A DNA stretch of 36,772 nt from Deltaproteobacteria bacterium (GTDB lineage: Bacteria; Myxococcota; JACPTQ01). This document shows, in pieces, positions 1 through 8,104 of the stretch. The stretch covers positions 77,101 to 113,872 of the forward strand of contig JACPTQ010000013.1 in the NCBI GenBank assembly GCA_016192705.1, read 5' to 3'. Each line of letters starts with the position of its first letter. Position 1 is the first letter of the stretch. The notes below the pieces were generated by a model. That model did no database searches and was not told where the DNA came from. It worked only from the letters and a program-made list of their open reading frames with translations. The position numbers and the translations under genes are program-made.

Positions 1-1
1 G

Positions 2-1003
2 CTTGTTTTTGCTCGGCGGTCTGGACGTGCGCCCTTCACCTTGCTTGAACAGAGGCGCGGAGGTGTCTTGGCGTCGCAAGTTGCGATGGCGTTTGAAAAC
101 GCGCGCTTATATGGCGAGCTTGCCGAGCGGTTGCGTGAGTTGACGGCGGCGCGCGATCAGCTGTTGCAGGCTGAGAAACTTGCGGTGGTCGCTGCGCTTG
201 CGGGCGGCGTTGCACACGAAATCAACAATCCACTCGCTTACGTGCGCGCAAACCTCGAGTCGCTGATCGGGTATCACGCGACGGTCGCTGGAGCTTGGCG
301 GCAAGCGCGACAAGTGGCGGCCGAATTGCGACGCGCCACGAACACAGAGGCCGACGCGCTTGCGGAGAAACTAGTCGGTTCAATTGGTGACGAAGCGCGC
401 GCTGAGGCGGTCATTGCTGATTTGGAACCGATGGTCCGCGAGACGCTTGAGGGCGTGCGCCGAATCACCGATTTGGTCGGGGGTTTTCGCTCGCTCGCGG
501 CGCCGCCTGTGCGAGAAGCGCCAGAATTTTTCGATCTGGGCGAAATGGCGCGCGCGTGTCTCCCGTGGCTTTCGACGGTTGAGGACCCGGCTTCGGCGCG
601 CGGAAATCAAGTGACGTTGCGCGTTCATGATGTCGTGCGCGTTCGGGCGGCCCCGAATGATGTGCGCACAGCGATTGAAAACGTATTTTCATTTTTTCGG
701 CGGCGAATGATGGAGGTCTCGGGGGGCGAGGGCGAGTCGGTTGTTGATGTAGAGGCGTCCTCCGGCGGCGTCACCCTCACGATCTCGTCAACGGCGTTTG
801 TATTGAGCGATGAGGAGCGTCACCAAGTTTTCGATCCGCGGCTGGGCGTCGACAGTGCGCACGGTCGGCGGCTCAAACTCGACGTGGATTTGACGATTGC
901 GAGCCAATTGATCCGTCGGAACGGTGGGGATTTGATCGTCGCGAGAGACAAAGACCGCGGGACCGTGTTCGAGATATCGATTCCCAATTCGTCGAGCTCG
1001 TAA
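2..1003 (+). CDS. Sensor histidine kinase with degenerate ATPase domain (5' partial)
   Basis: The gene is open from the window edge, so the true start lies upstream. The first ~30 visible residues (RAPFT, then LASQVAMAFENARLY) resemble the end of a GAF sensor domain. A coiled linker and a dimerisation/phospho-acceptor helix follow, with the H-box VAHEINNP (His codon at 215-217). The C-terminal ~130 residues align with a HATPase_c domain but have lost its key boxes. Where the N-box Asn is expected the text reads ENVFSFFRRRMM (about 675-710), the G1 Asp-x-Gly-x-Gly is gone, and the GTGLGL lid is replaced by GRRLKLDVD. The tail GGDLIVARDKDRGTVFEISIP keeps the fold. Inference: it cannot bind ATP normally and may act as a phospho-acceptor or scaffold. 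It converges on the metallopeptidase gene with a 9-bp gap. Confidence 0.8.
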   Translation, partial: LVFARRSGRAPFTLLEQRRGGVLASQVAMAFENARLYGELAERLRELTAARDQLLQAEKLAVVAALAGGVAHEINNPLAYVRANLESLIGYHATVAGAWRQARQVAAELRRATNTEADALAEKLVGSIGDEARAEAVIADLEPMVRETLEGVRRITDLVGGFRSLAAPPVREAPEFFDLGEMARACLPWLSTVEDPASARGNQVTLRVHDVVRVRAAPNDVRTAIENVFSFFRRRMMEVSGGEGESVVDVEASSGGVTLTISSTAFVLSDEERHQVFDPRLGVDSAHGRRLKLDVDLTIASQLIRRNGGDLIVARDKDRGTVFEISIPNSSSS

Positions 1004-1012
1004 AACTTTTCT

Positions 1013-1624
1013 CTACACTTCGGACGAATCGAACGGGGCAAAGGTTGGCGTCACCATTTCGACCGTTGCGCGATAAAGGTGCCGCTCGTCAAAAACGGCG
1101 CGGCGTCGCGTACCGATGTGAATGTGGACCGGTGGGCGGACAAGCCAGTGCCAAATGACGACGGGGCCATTTGTGTTGAGCGAAGAGGGCGAAAGGACGG
1201 CCGCCCGATCGACGAGTGGGCGCAATGCGGCGTCGTAGGCGGGGCGAGGAAGGCGGCGATGTCGGCGTTCGCGCGCCAGTGTGCCGTCAAAAGCCGGCGA
1301 GATGTGGAAGAGTTCGTGGAGGATCGTGCGAAGGCGTTCGCGGGGCGTCGACGCGCGGAAAAAGAGCGGGCGAAGCGATATCCAATAAAGGACGCGGCGT
1401 CGCGCAACGCGGATGAGGGGCCGACGCGTGAGCCCGTCGTGCGAGTGGCGTTTACCGGTTGCGTCGTTGGCAAGCCCGCGAATCGTCGCGAGGCTGCGGC
1501 GGCGCGATTCACCAGCGACAAACAAGATGCGGCTTGCGCGAAGGTGAGCAAAGATCGGTTCTAATTTGGCGAGGCGGCGAATGAAGCGCGTGAGCTCGCG
1601 ATTGAGATCGGGTGCTGGCGTCAT
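1013..1624 (-). CDS. Putative zinc metallopeptidase (HELFH motif)
   Basis: A 203-residue protein whose central motif HELFHISPAFDG contains HExxH, the zinc-binding and catalytic motif of gluzincin/metzincin-type peptidases. The strand before it (RILFVAGESRR) and the region around VLYWISLRPLFF match the layout of the small 'putative metallopeptidase' family. No signal peptide is visible. The start is chosen at 1624 because this ATG overlaps the stop of the upstream permease-protease gene (ATGA, 1621-1624), which implies translational coupling. The frame stays open further upstream to 1684, but those residues lie inside the permease gene. As third gene of an ABC exporter/CPBP operon it may process an exported or membrane substrate. 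The substrate is unknown. Confidence 0.7.
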   Translation of the reverse strand: MTPAPDLNRELTRFIRRLAKLEPIFAHLRASRILFVAGESRRRSLATIRGLANDATGKRHSHDGLTRRPLIRVARRRVLYWISLRPLFFRASTPRERLRTILHELFHISPAFDGTLARERRHRRLPRPAYDAALRPLVDRAAVLSPSSLNTNGPVVIWHWLVRPPVHIHIGTRRRAVFDERHLYRATVEMVTPTFAPFDSSEV

Positions 1625-3672
1625 GGCGGTGCGGACCCACGCGCGGATTCTGGTGGCGCTGCGGGCAAGCTTTTCGGGCGCCACACGAGAAAGAAAAGGC
1701 CGCCCAGGAAAAGGACCGCAAAAACAGTGTACGACGCGGCACCTGGGGCGCTCGACGCGAACGTGATTGCGAGGGCGTTGTGCGCGGCGTGGACGAGAAT
1801 CGGCGGGAGGAGCGAGCGCGACCGGAGTGCGAGGGCGGCGAGCAGGAGACCGAGAAGAAACGTTGCGGCGAAGCGATAGGGCGAGAGGTGGAGCGCGCCG
1901 AAGAGGAGGCTCGAGATGATCGCCGCAGGGATCGGGCGGAGGCGCTCGCGGAGGCCTTGGAGGACGAGGCCGCGGAAGGCGAGCTCCTCGCAGATGGCGG
2001 GGAGAAGCGCGAGGGCAAGAAGTTTGAATGGACCGAGGGCGACGAGCGTTTCGTTAAGGACGCGCTCGAGCTCTGTGGCGATGGACGGTGGGACCGGGAG
2101 GATCTCGTTTTGGAGCGGTGCGAGTGCGAAGGCCGCGATGAACCAGGTCGATGCGCCGAGGAGGATTGTGGCGGGCCAAGCTTGGCGATTTGGCGCGCGT
2201 AAGAGAAACGTCGAGCGGACGTCGAAGCGGCGAAGGAAAACGAGGGCCAGCGCGGGGACGAGAATGCAAGCGACTGGGCCGACGACAACGCTGAGCACGG
2301 GGTCTACGCGGCCAGCGGCTGGAGCCACATAGTAGAGGAGGAGAAACGCGACGATGGCAAAGAGGGTCGTGCTGGCGATGGTGGGCGGGAGGACCAAGCC
2401 GGCGCGCGGACGAGCGAAGATTTCGCCGAGCGCCTCACGGCCACCGAAGTAGATCGTTTCGGTCTCAAAGAGGCGAGCCGCAAAAACAAGTGCGGCGCCC
2501 GAATAAATGGTCGACGCAAAAAAAACGGTGGCTATCGACGCGGCCGCGATTTGGCCTTCGAGGATGGCGCGTGCTTCGAGGACAACGTTGAGGATGGGGA
2601 CGAAGGCGGCCCAGTTCGCGGGGCCGTCGTTCGGGAGCCCGCCGAGAAGCGAGGCGGGGACGATGAGGACGAGGAGAACGGGTGTGAGGAGGTTTTGCGC
2701 GTCCTTGAACGAGCGCGCGAAACTCGCGACGACCATCATCACGGCCGAGACGAAGAGGGCCGCGGGGATGATGAGGAGGAGGATGAGCGCGATTCCCTCG
2801 GGGCGCGGTGCGAAGGCGGCGCTTCCGGTGGTCGCGTCGAGTTGCGAGAGCGCGTGCGCGACGGTCAGCGAGAGTGAGATGAGGTTGAGCGTCGCGGAGG
2901 CGAACGACAGCGTGACGACGGCGAGGTATTTGCCAGTTACGATTTCAAGACGCGTGAGAGGCGCGGTCAGAAGGGTTTCGAGTGTGCCGCGCTCCTTTTC
3001 GCCGGCGGTCAGCTCGATCGCTGGGTAGAAGGCGCCGAGGATCAGCATGGTGATGAGGAGGATGGGGAGAACGCGCCCAGCGAAATGGCCGCCCATCTCG
3101 GTTTTGGTCGCGACGTTGGTGTGGCGAATTTCACCCGGTGACGCAAGGGTAGAGGGTTGACCGCGGCGCGCAAGCTCAGAGATGCGGAGTTCGCGATCCC
3201 ATTTGAGGAGCTCCTTTTCAATTCGTCGATGGCCAAGCGCGGAGCGCTCGCGGGCGTCGTTTGAATAAACGTCGATGGGAACGCGTTCGCCACGTGATAT
3301 CGCGGACCGCGCATCGTCGCGAATCTTGACGACAACGTCGACGCCACCCGATTTTAGGTCGTCGATGAGAGTTTGGGTTGGACCGGTTCTTCCGGCGTTC
3401 GAGTCGTCGTGGCGCTTCGGTGAGACAATCACAATCTCGCGATGATCTGCGAAGCGCGACCGGAGATCCACGGCGCCGCTTCCGGTAAAGACAACGCGCG
3501 AGGGTTGCTTGGCCAACGTGTCGACGGTCCTTTCGGCCATGAAAAGAACGACGAGTCCAAGGGCCGGGTACAGAACCAGCGGAAGGCCGATCATCATGAA
3601 CAACGTGCGGCGGTCACGAAACGTTTCGCGTAGCTCTTTCGCGAAGATGGTGATGACGGGGGCGAGGCGCAC
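1621..3672 (-). CDS. ABC transporter permease fused to CPBP intramembrane protease
   Basis: A 683-residue membrane protein of two parts. The N-terminal ~400 residues are an ABC-2/NatB-type permease: a first membrane helix after KELRETFRDRRT, a large soluble loop, then GEKERGTLETLLTAPL before the membrane bundle. The C-terminal part is a CPBP (CAAX protease and bacteriocin-processing) domain with its three signature motifs: EELAFRG (Glu-Glu at ~562-563), FGALH (His ~595) and HAAHN (His ~628, Asn ~632). Start is GTG at 3672, one base after the stop of the ATPase gene. The fusion architecture is known in databases as 'ABC permease/CPBP protease'. Inferred role: export of a sodium ion, peptide or lipid substrate coupled to intramembrane cleavage. 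The last codons overlap the metallopeptidase start. Confidence 0.88.
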   Translation of the reverse strand: MRLAPVITIFAKELRETFRDRRTLFMMIGLPLVLYPALGLVVLFMAERTVDTLAKQPSRVVFTGSGAVDLRSRFADHREIVIVSPKRHDDSNAGRTGPTQTLIDDLKSGGVDVVVKIRDDARSAISRGERVPIDVYSNDARERSALGHRRIEKELLKWDRELRISELARRGQPSTLASPGEIRHTNVATKTEMGGHFAGRVLPILLITMLILGAFYPAIELTAGEKERGTLETLLTAPLTRLEIVTGKYLAVVTLSFASATLNLISLSLTVAHALSQLDATTGSAAFAPRPEGIALILLLIIPAALFVSAVMMVVASFARSFKDAQNLLTPVLLVLIVPASLLGGLPNDGPANWAAFVPILNVVLEARAILEGQIAAASIATVFFASTIYSGAALVFAARLFETETIYFGGREALGEIFARPRAGLVLPPTIASTTLFAIVAFLLLYYVAPAAGRVDPVLSVVVGPVACILVPALALVFLRRFDVRSTFLLRAPNRQAWPATILLGASTWFIAAFALAPLQNEILPVPPSIATELERVLNETLVALGPFKLLALALLPAICEELAFRGLVLQGLRERLRPIPAAIISSLLFGALHLSPYRFAATFLLGLLLAALALRSRSLLPPILVHAAHNALAITFASSAPGAASYTVFAVLFLGGLFFLVWRPKSLPAAPPESARGSAPP

Positions 3673-3673
3673 G

Positions 3674-4450
3674 CTAATTCAGCTCCGCGGGGACGCCGCT
3701 GGGCTGTCCATCTTTTTCGAACGCGTCGACGATCGACAGGAACGCTTCGGCAAGCGTCGCTTTCCCGGTTTGCGCAAGTATCTCGGTGCGCGGCGCGAGC
3801 GTAGCGATGCGTCCGGTGCAAAGAATGGCGATGCGATCGCACAGGGCCTCGATGTCGCCAATCGTGTGGGACGAAAAGAGGATCGCCTTTCGGCGCGCAC
3901 GCGCGCCGTGCAAGAAGTCGAGGATAAACCGCGCGCCGGCGATGTCGAGGCCAAGCGTCGGTTCGTCGAACACGAGGACCGGTGGGTCGTGAATGAGGGC
4001 GCGGGCGATGTTCGCGCGTTGGCGTTGGCCGGTCGACAGCGTCCCACACGGTCGGTCGGCGAAGCCCGTCATCGACAAGTCTCGAATGAGGACCGCGGAA
4101 CGCTCTTCAATGGTGTCGGGTGGGCAATCGTAGAGGCGCCCAAAGTAGCGCAAGATTTCGCGCGGAGTGAGGCGGACGTAAAGCGCCGTGCCTCCAGTCA
4201 GGAAGCCGATCGCGCGTCGCACGCCAAGCGGATGGGTCGCGACGCAGCTGCCGGCGATAAAAGCGGTTCCTGCGCTTGGGGTGAGCACGGCCGAGAGCAT
4301 TCGCAACGTCGTCGTTTTGCCGGCGCCGTTTGGGCCAAGGAGCCCGACGATTTCGCCCGCCCGCACGTCAAGATTCACGCCGCGCACAGCGTGCGTCGGA
4401 CCAAACCACTTCTCGAGCGATACAGCGCGGACGAGCGGTTCGTCACCCAC
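3674..4450 (-). CDS. ABC transporter ATP-binding protein (NatA-like)
   Basis: A 258-residue ATPase with all canonical motifs: Walker A GPNGAGKTTT (~residues 39-48), signature LSTGQRQR, Walker B VLVFDEPTLGLD, and a switch His in SSHTIGDIEAL. It belongs to the NatA/CcmA-type drug or Na+ exporter group that pairs with ABC-2 permeases. GTG start at 4450. The next gene begins 1 bp after the stop, so the two form one transporter. An 83-bp gap separates it from the divergent Omp85 gene and must hold both promoters. No special features are seen in that gap. Confidence 0.93.
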   Translation of the reverse strand: MGDEPLVRAVSLEKWFGPTHAVRGVNLDVRAGEIVGLLGPNGAGKTTTLRMLSAVLTPSAGTAFIAGSCVATHPLGVRRAIGFLTGGTALYVRLTPREILRYFGRLYDCPPDTIEERSAVLIRDLSMTGFADRPCGTLSTGQRQRANIARALIHDPPVLVFDEPTLGLDIAGARFILDFLHGARARRKAILFSSHTIGDIEALCDRIAILCTGRIATLAPRTEILAQTGKATLAEAFLSIVDAFEKDGQPSGVPAELN

Positions 4451-4533
4451 GAATCCATCTTTGTGCGAAATGCGTTGCGAATCAAGGAGCGGCGCGCTTT
4501 ACAGGCGTCGTGGGAAGGTCGTAAAACCCAGCG

Positions 4534-5862
4534 GTGATTCGCCGACGCCTCTTGGCCCTCGCGCTCGCCGTCAATTTCATTCCTGAGGACGTTCGCGCGG
4601 ATACGAGTGTGCCCGAGCCCGAGCCGACGGAAGACGCCGCGGAGCCAAAGACAATCGTCGAGCGCATCGATGTTCGCGGTCTGAAAAAAACCAAACTTTC
4701 GGTGGTGCGCGATCGCTTGCTCGTTAAGGCGGGCGAGGCGCTTGATGAAGACCGCGTGGTGGTGTCGAAGCTGCGCTTGATGGGGCTCGGCTTCTTCCGT
4801 GACGTGCGGACTCACATTGAGCGCGGCTCAAAACCAGGGAACGTCGTCGTTGTGTTCGACATGGTTGAGCGCAATTCGATCGTTGTCACTGACATCATGC
4901 TTGGCGTATCGCGGCGCACACCGTTTTGGGCGGGCCTTGGGATCGAGGAAACGAATTTTCTCGGACGCGGGTGGAAGCTCGGCGGCGCGGCGGTGGCCGG
5001 CGAAGGACAACAGGCGGTGCGACTCCGATTCTTCGACCCAGCGTTTCTGTCGAATCGCCTGGTTCTCGGCGGTTCGCTTTACTTCAACAAGGGTCGCGAG
5101 TTTTTCCCCGATTCTTTCGGTGCGCTTCCCGATCTTAACTATCAACGCCTGGGTGGCGTCGCGACGGGCGGCTTCAACCTCGGCGGTTTCCATCACATCT
5201 ATCTCGACTATCGGCTCGAATCCGTGATGGCGCGAATTCCGGCGGGCGTTGTCGCGGACATCGACCCCGACTTGACGTGGTTGTCGAGCTTTTCATTCAC
5301 GTACGAGCGTGACAGCCGCAACGACAACTTTATCCCGACAGAGGGTTCGCGCGTTTCGTTTGGGGTTGAAGTCGGCAGCCGTCTCCTTGGAAGTCGGTAC
5401 GAGTTTTCGAAATACGTTCTCAAATCAGAGTTCTTATTGCCGCTCGTTCCCGAACACGCTTTTAAGATCGAACTGTTTGCTGGTTTGACGCAGGGGTACA
5501 CGCCATTTTTTAACCAGTTCTATTTCGGCGACCACGTTTATTTCTCGCCGCGCGAGCGCTCCATTTCGCGTGCTTTGGGCCTCAACTACTCCGATGCCAG
5601 CCGGTATTCGCAGGTCGCGATGTCGCTGAGCATCGAATACGACCTTCCTCTTTTTTTGCGCGGCCGCAACGTTTACCGCGGCTATCTGTTTTGGGCGGCC
5701 AGCGCGACGTACATGAACCGGTTGACGGAAACGCTCATCTCCGCGCCGTCGCGCGCCGGCGATTCGCCGTTCACCGCGTCGTTTGACATCGGTATCAAGC
5801 TCGACACACCGCTCGGTAATTTTGTGTTTTCGACGGCGTTCATTTTGGACTTCCTCCTATGA
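4534..5862 (+). CDS. Omp85-family outer membrane protein with one POTRA domain
   Basis: A 442-residue protein. An N-terminal signal sequence (MIRRRLLALALAV...ADT) leads to a short acidic Pro/Glu linker, then one POTRA domain (~40-115: TIVERIDVRGLKKTKLSVV, ending in GNVVVVFDMVER). The rest is a beta-barrel of the bacterial surface antigen type, with NFLGRGWKLGG, a Y/F-rich repeat pattern and an aromatic C-terminal strand ending FILDFLL. BamA has five POTRAs, so this is a short relative, perhaps closer to the TamA or single-POTRA groups. GTG start at 4534. The stop overlaps the next ATG (5859-5862). Likely acts in insertion or translocation of outer membrane components. The substrate is not evident. 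Confidence 0.85.
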   Translation: MIRRRLLALALAVNFIPEDVRADTSVPEPEPTEDAAEPKTIVERIDVRGLKKTKLSVVRDRLLVKAGEALDEDRVVVSKLRLMGLGFFRDVRTHIERGSKPGNVVVVFDMVERNSIVVTDIMLGVSRRTPFWAGLGIEETNFLGRGWKLGGAAVAGEGQQAVRLRFFDPAFLSNRLVLGGSLYFNKGREFFPDSFGALPDLNYQRLGGVATGGFNLGGFHHIYLDYRLESVMARIPAGVVADIDPDLTWLSSFSFTYERDSRNDNFIPTEGSRVSFGVEVGSRLLGSRYEFSKYVLKSEFLLPLVPEHAFKIELFAGLTQGYTPFFNQFYFGDHVYFSPRERSISRALGLNYSDASRYSQVAMSLSIEYDLPLFLRGRNVYRGYLFWAASATYMNRLTETLISAPSRAGDSPFTASFDIGIKLDTPLGNFVFSTAFILDFLL

Positions 5863-6530
5863 CGGGGCACCCGAACGCCATTGTCCTCGCGATCCTTGCG
5901 GCGTCTGGCGTTGGGACGGTTCGGGCAGACGACGGCGACCTGGGCGCGTTCCATGTTTCGATTCGTGGCGAGCACTTCTACACGTCGTACCGAATCGACG
6001 CGGTTTTCACCGATCGCGTCAAAGAAAAATTGACCTCCGGTCTCACGACGACGCTGCTTCTTCACACCGCCATGTTTGAGGAGGGGCGCATTTCGCCGCT
6101 GACGGCGAACGTTCGCGAGATCCGCGTGAAGTACGATGTTTGGGAGGAGCGGTTTGCCGTTTATCAAGAAGATAAGTTTCGGCGCGTCAAGTATTGGGCG
6201 AAATCGTACGACGAGCTTGTCGATTCGCTGAAGTGGGTCGCCGACCTCGCGATTGCAAAGAAGGGCGATCTCGCGCGCGATAAGAAGGTTCAGCTACGCG
6301 TGCGCGTTGACATCGACCCGGTCTCGAAAGAGCTGATGGACCGGGTTCGGGCGTACGTTGAAAACCCCGGTGGACACCGCGACGAAGGTCGTTCGCGGTC
6401 TCTCTTTGGAAGCTTGGCGCGGCTGTTTGGGAGATCGCGGCAAGTGGAGGGCTTTGCGGCGTTCGTTTTTCGGTCGCCCGTTTTCTCGATGTCCCAGGTG
6501 TTCGAAAAGGCAGAGGGCGAGCGGCGGTGA
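5859..6530 (+). CDS. DUF4390 domain protein
   Basis: A 223-residue exported protein. A hydrophobic N-terminus (AIVLAILAASGVGTVRA) precedes a domain that fits DUF4390: paired strands such as YRIDAVFTDRVKEKLTSGL, then EIRVKYDVWEERFAVYQED and a conserved end FAAFVFRSPVFSM. In Betaproteobacteria DUF4390 genes commonly sit just upstream of NtrY-type kinases. The same order here supports the call and suggests a periplasmic partner of the kinase. ATGA overlap with the Omp85 gene and GTGA overlap (6527-6530) with the kinase imply coupled translation. A basic Ser/Arg-rich stretch (GRSRSLFGSLARLFGRSR) before the last strand is an unusual loop. Confidence 0.75.
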   Translation: MTGHPNAIVLAILAASGVGTVRADDGDLGAFHVSIRGEHFYTSYRIDAVFTDRVKEKLTSGLTTTLLLHTAMFEEGRISPLTANVREIRVKYDVWEERFAVYQEDKFRRVKYWAKSYDELVDSLKWVADLAIAKKGDLARDKKVQLRVRVDIDPVSKELMDRVRAYVENPGGHRDEGRSRSLFGSLARLFGRSRQVEGFAAFVFRSPVFSMSQVFEKAEGERR

Positions 6531-8032
6531 GCCGGTTCGAGCTGAAGATTCTTTTCGCGGTTGTGTTTGCGGCGATGATTCCGGGCGGCGCGGCGATGCT
6601 GCTCGTGAACGAGTTGGCCGAGGAAAGTTTTCAGCTCGGGTTGAACGATCGCGTTCGTGAGGCCGTTGAAGAGACGAGCAAGCTTTACCGCGAGGTGATC
6701 GCGGCGCGGGTTGCGGCCTACAAGGCGTTTGCGCGCGAGTTATCGGAATCTGCGGAACTGGGGCGGCGCGCGGTCGCTGGGCGCGAGGGGATATCGCAAT
6801 ACTTGCATGCGCGGATGAGAGCGGTTGAGGGCGTTGAGAGTGTGACGCTCGTGCACGCACACGGGAAGAACATTGTCGTCGGTGCGGGGCGCGCGTTTCC
6901 GGACGAGGCTTGGCACGTTCGCGATATCCCAAACCTCGAAGACGAGCCGCTCAGCGTCAAGGCCGAGGCGCTGCGCGGGCTCGGGGTCACGGGATTGCGC
7001 ATCCGCGCGGCGCTCGAGCGACGTTACGAGCGGCGACTTGAGGAGTCGGGGGTTTTTGATGCGGTCTATAAGGAAGTCGCGGGACAGCGAAGCGCCTTTG
7101 CGCGGAGCTTTGCGCTTGCGTTTGCGGGTGTTCTCGCGATTCCGGTTGTGGTGGCGCTCGGGCTTGGGTGGCTGCTCGCGCGAAACGTCACGAAGCGCGT
7201 CCGCGCTGTGATTCGCGGGACGGGGCGTGTCGCGCTTGGCGATTTGGCGTTCGAGATTCCCATCGCGGGTCGCGATGAGGTCGCGGAATTGACGCGGGCG
7301 TTCAACGCGATGGTTCGGGATATTCGGGAACAGCGCGAACAGATTGGGTACTTGGAGCGGATTTCAGCGTGGCAAGGGGTCGCGCGACGGCTCGCGCACG
7401 AAATCAAAAATCCGCTGACGCCGATCCAATTGGCGATTCAAGAAGCGGCGCGGAAATACGCGGGCGATGATGCGAAATACCGCCAGCTGCTCGATACGTC
7501 GCTTGAAATCGTTACAGAAGAGGTCGCCTCGCTGCGCAAGCTGGTCGATGAGTTTTCCGCGTTTGCAAAATTGCCAGCCGTCAAGGCGGAGGAGACGGAT
7601 CTTGTCGCGTTTTTGCGAGACTTCGTTCGTGATTACGGCGGAATCGATGATCGTGTTTCGGTCGATCTTAAGGTGGGCGTGGATTCGGCGCGCGTGCGAC
7701 TTGACCGAATGTTATTCCGTCGGGTGCTTGATAACCTGGTGAAAAACGCGCGCGAGGCGATCGTCGAAAGTGGAAAAGGGGGAAACGTGACCGTCGAGGT
7801 GTTGCGGCGCGACGAAGTCGTTCGCTTGACCGTCACAGACGATGGGCCGGGGTTTACGGCGCAAGTTCGTGCGCGGCTTTTTGAGCCGTACTACACGTCG
7901 AAGCGCGAGGGGACGGGGCTCGGGCTTGCGATCGTGAAGAAAACGATTCTTGAACACGACGGGAAAATCTTTGCGGAGAGCGGACCCGAGGGTGGCGCGC
8001 GATTCGTGATCGAGCTTCGCGCGAGTTCTTGA
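6527..8032 (+). CDS. NtrY-like membrane sensor histidine kinase
   Basis: A 501-residue kinase. TM1 is at ~7-27, followed by a ~165-residue periplasmic sensor region, TM2 at ~195-217, and HAMP at ~218-272 (RNVTKRV...GDLAFEIP). The dimerisation/phospho-acceptor domain has ARRLAHEIKNPLTPIQ (His291). The ATPase domain is intact: N-box DNLVKNAREAI (Asn407), G1 TDDGPGF (~437-443), F-box LFEPYYTSK, and lid GTGLGL (462-467). The short spacing and EIKNPLTPIQ motif are typical of the NtrY/AtoS group that signals to NtrC-type regulators. No response regulator gene follows, so the partner must be encoded elsewhere. GTG start overlaps the DUF4390 stop. It should autophosphorylate, unlike the degenerate kinase at the window start. 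Confidence 0.9.
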   Translation: MSRFELKILFAVVFAAMIPGGAAMLLVNELAEESFQLGLNDRVREAVEETSKLYREVIAARVAAYKAFARELSESAELGRRAVAGREGISQYLHARMRAVEGVESVTLVHAHGKNIVVGAGRAFPDEAWHVRDIPNLEDEPLSVKAEALRGLGVTGLRIRAALERRYERRLEESGVFDAVYKEVAGQRSAFARSFALAFAGVLAIPVVVALGLGWLLARNVTKRVRAVIRGTGRVALGDLAFEIPIAGRDEVAELTRAFNAMVRDIREQREQIGYLERISAWQGVARRLAHEIKNPLTPIQLAIQEAARKYAGDDAKYRQLLDTSLEIVTEEVASLRKLVDEFSAFAKLPAVKAEETDLVAFLRDFVRDYGGIDDRVSVDLKVGVDSARVRLDRMLFRRVLDNLVKNAREAIVESGKGGNVTVEVLRRDEVVRLTVTDDGPGFTAQVRARLFEPYYTSKREGTGLGLAIVKKTILEHDGKIFAESGPEGGARFVIELRASS

Positions 8033-8104
8033 GGGCGAGTGCACGGGCGACGTTCATGCGTGCGCGAATTGTCGCATGGTTGCTGAGCGTGATAAATTTA
8101 CGGA

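Noticed and set aside
1079-1564. A plus-strand frame opposite the metallopeptidase gene
   Set aside because: No domain, while the minus frame has HELFH and an ATGA overlap with the permease gene.
3509-4537. A 342-codon plus-strand frame opposite the ABC ATPase gene
   Set aside because: The minus strand encodes an ATPase with all motifs intact. This frame is an Arg-rich shadow.
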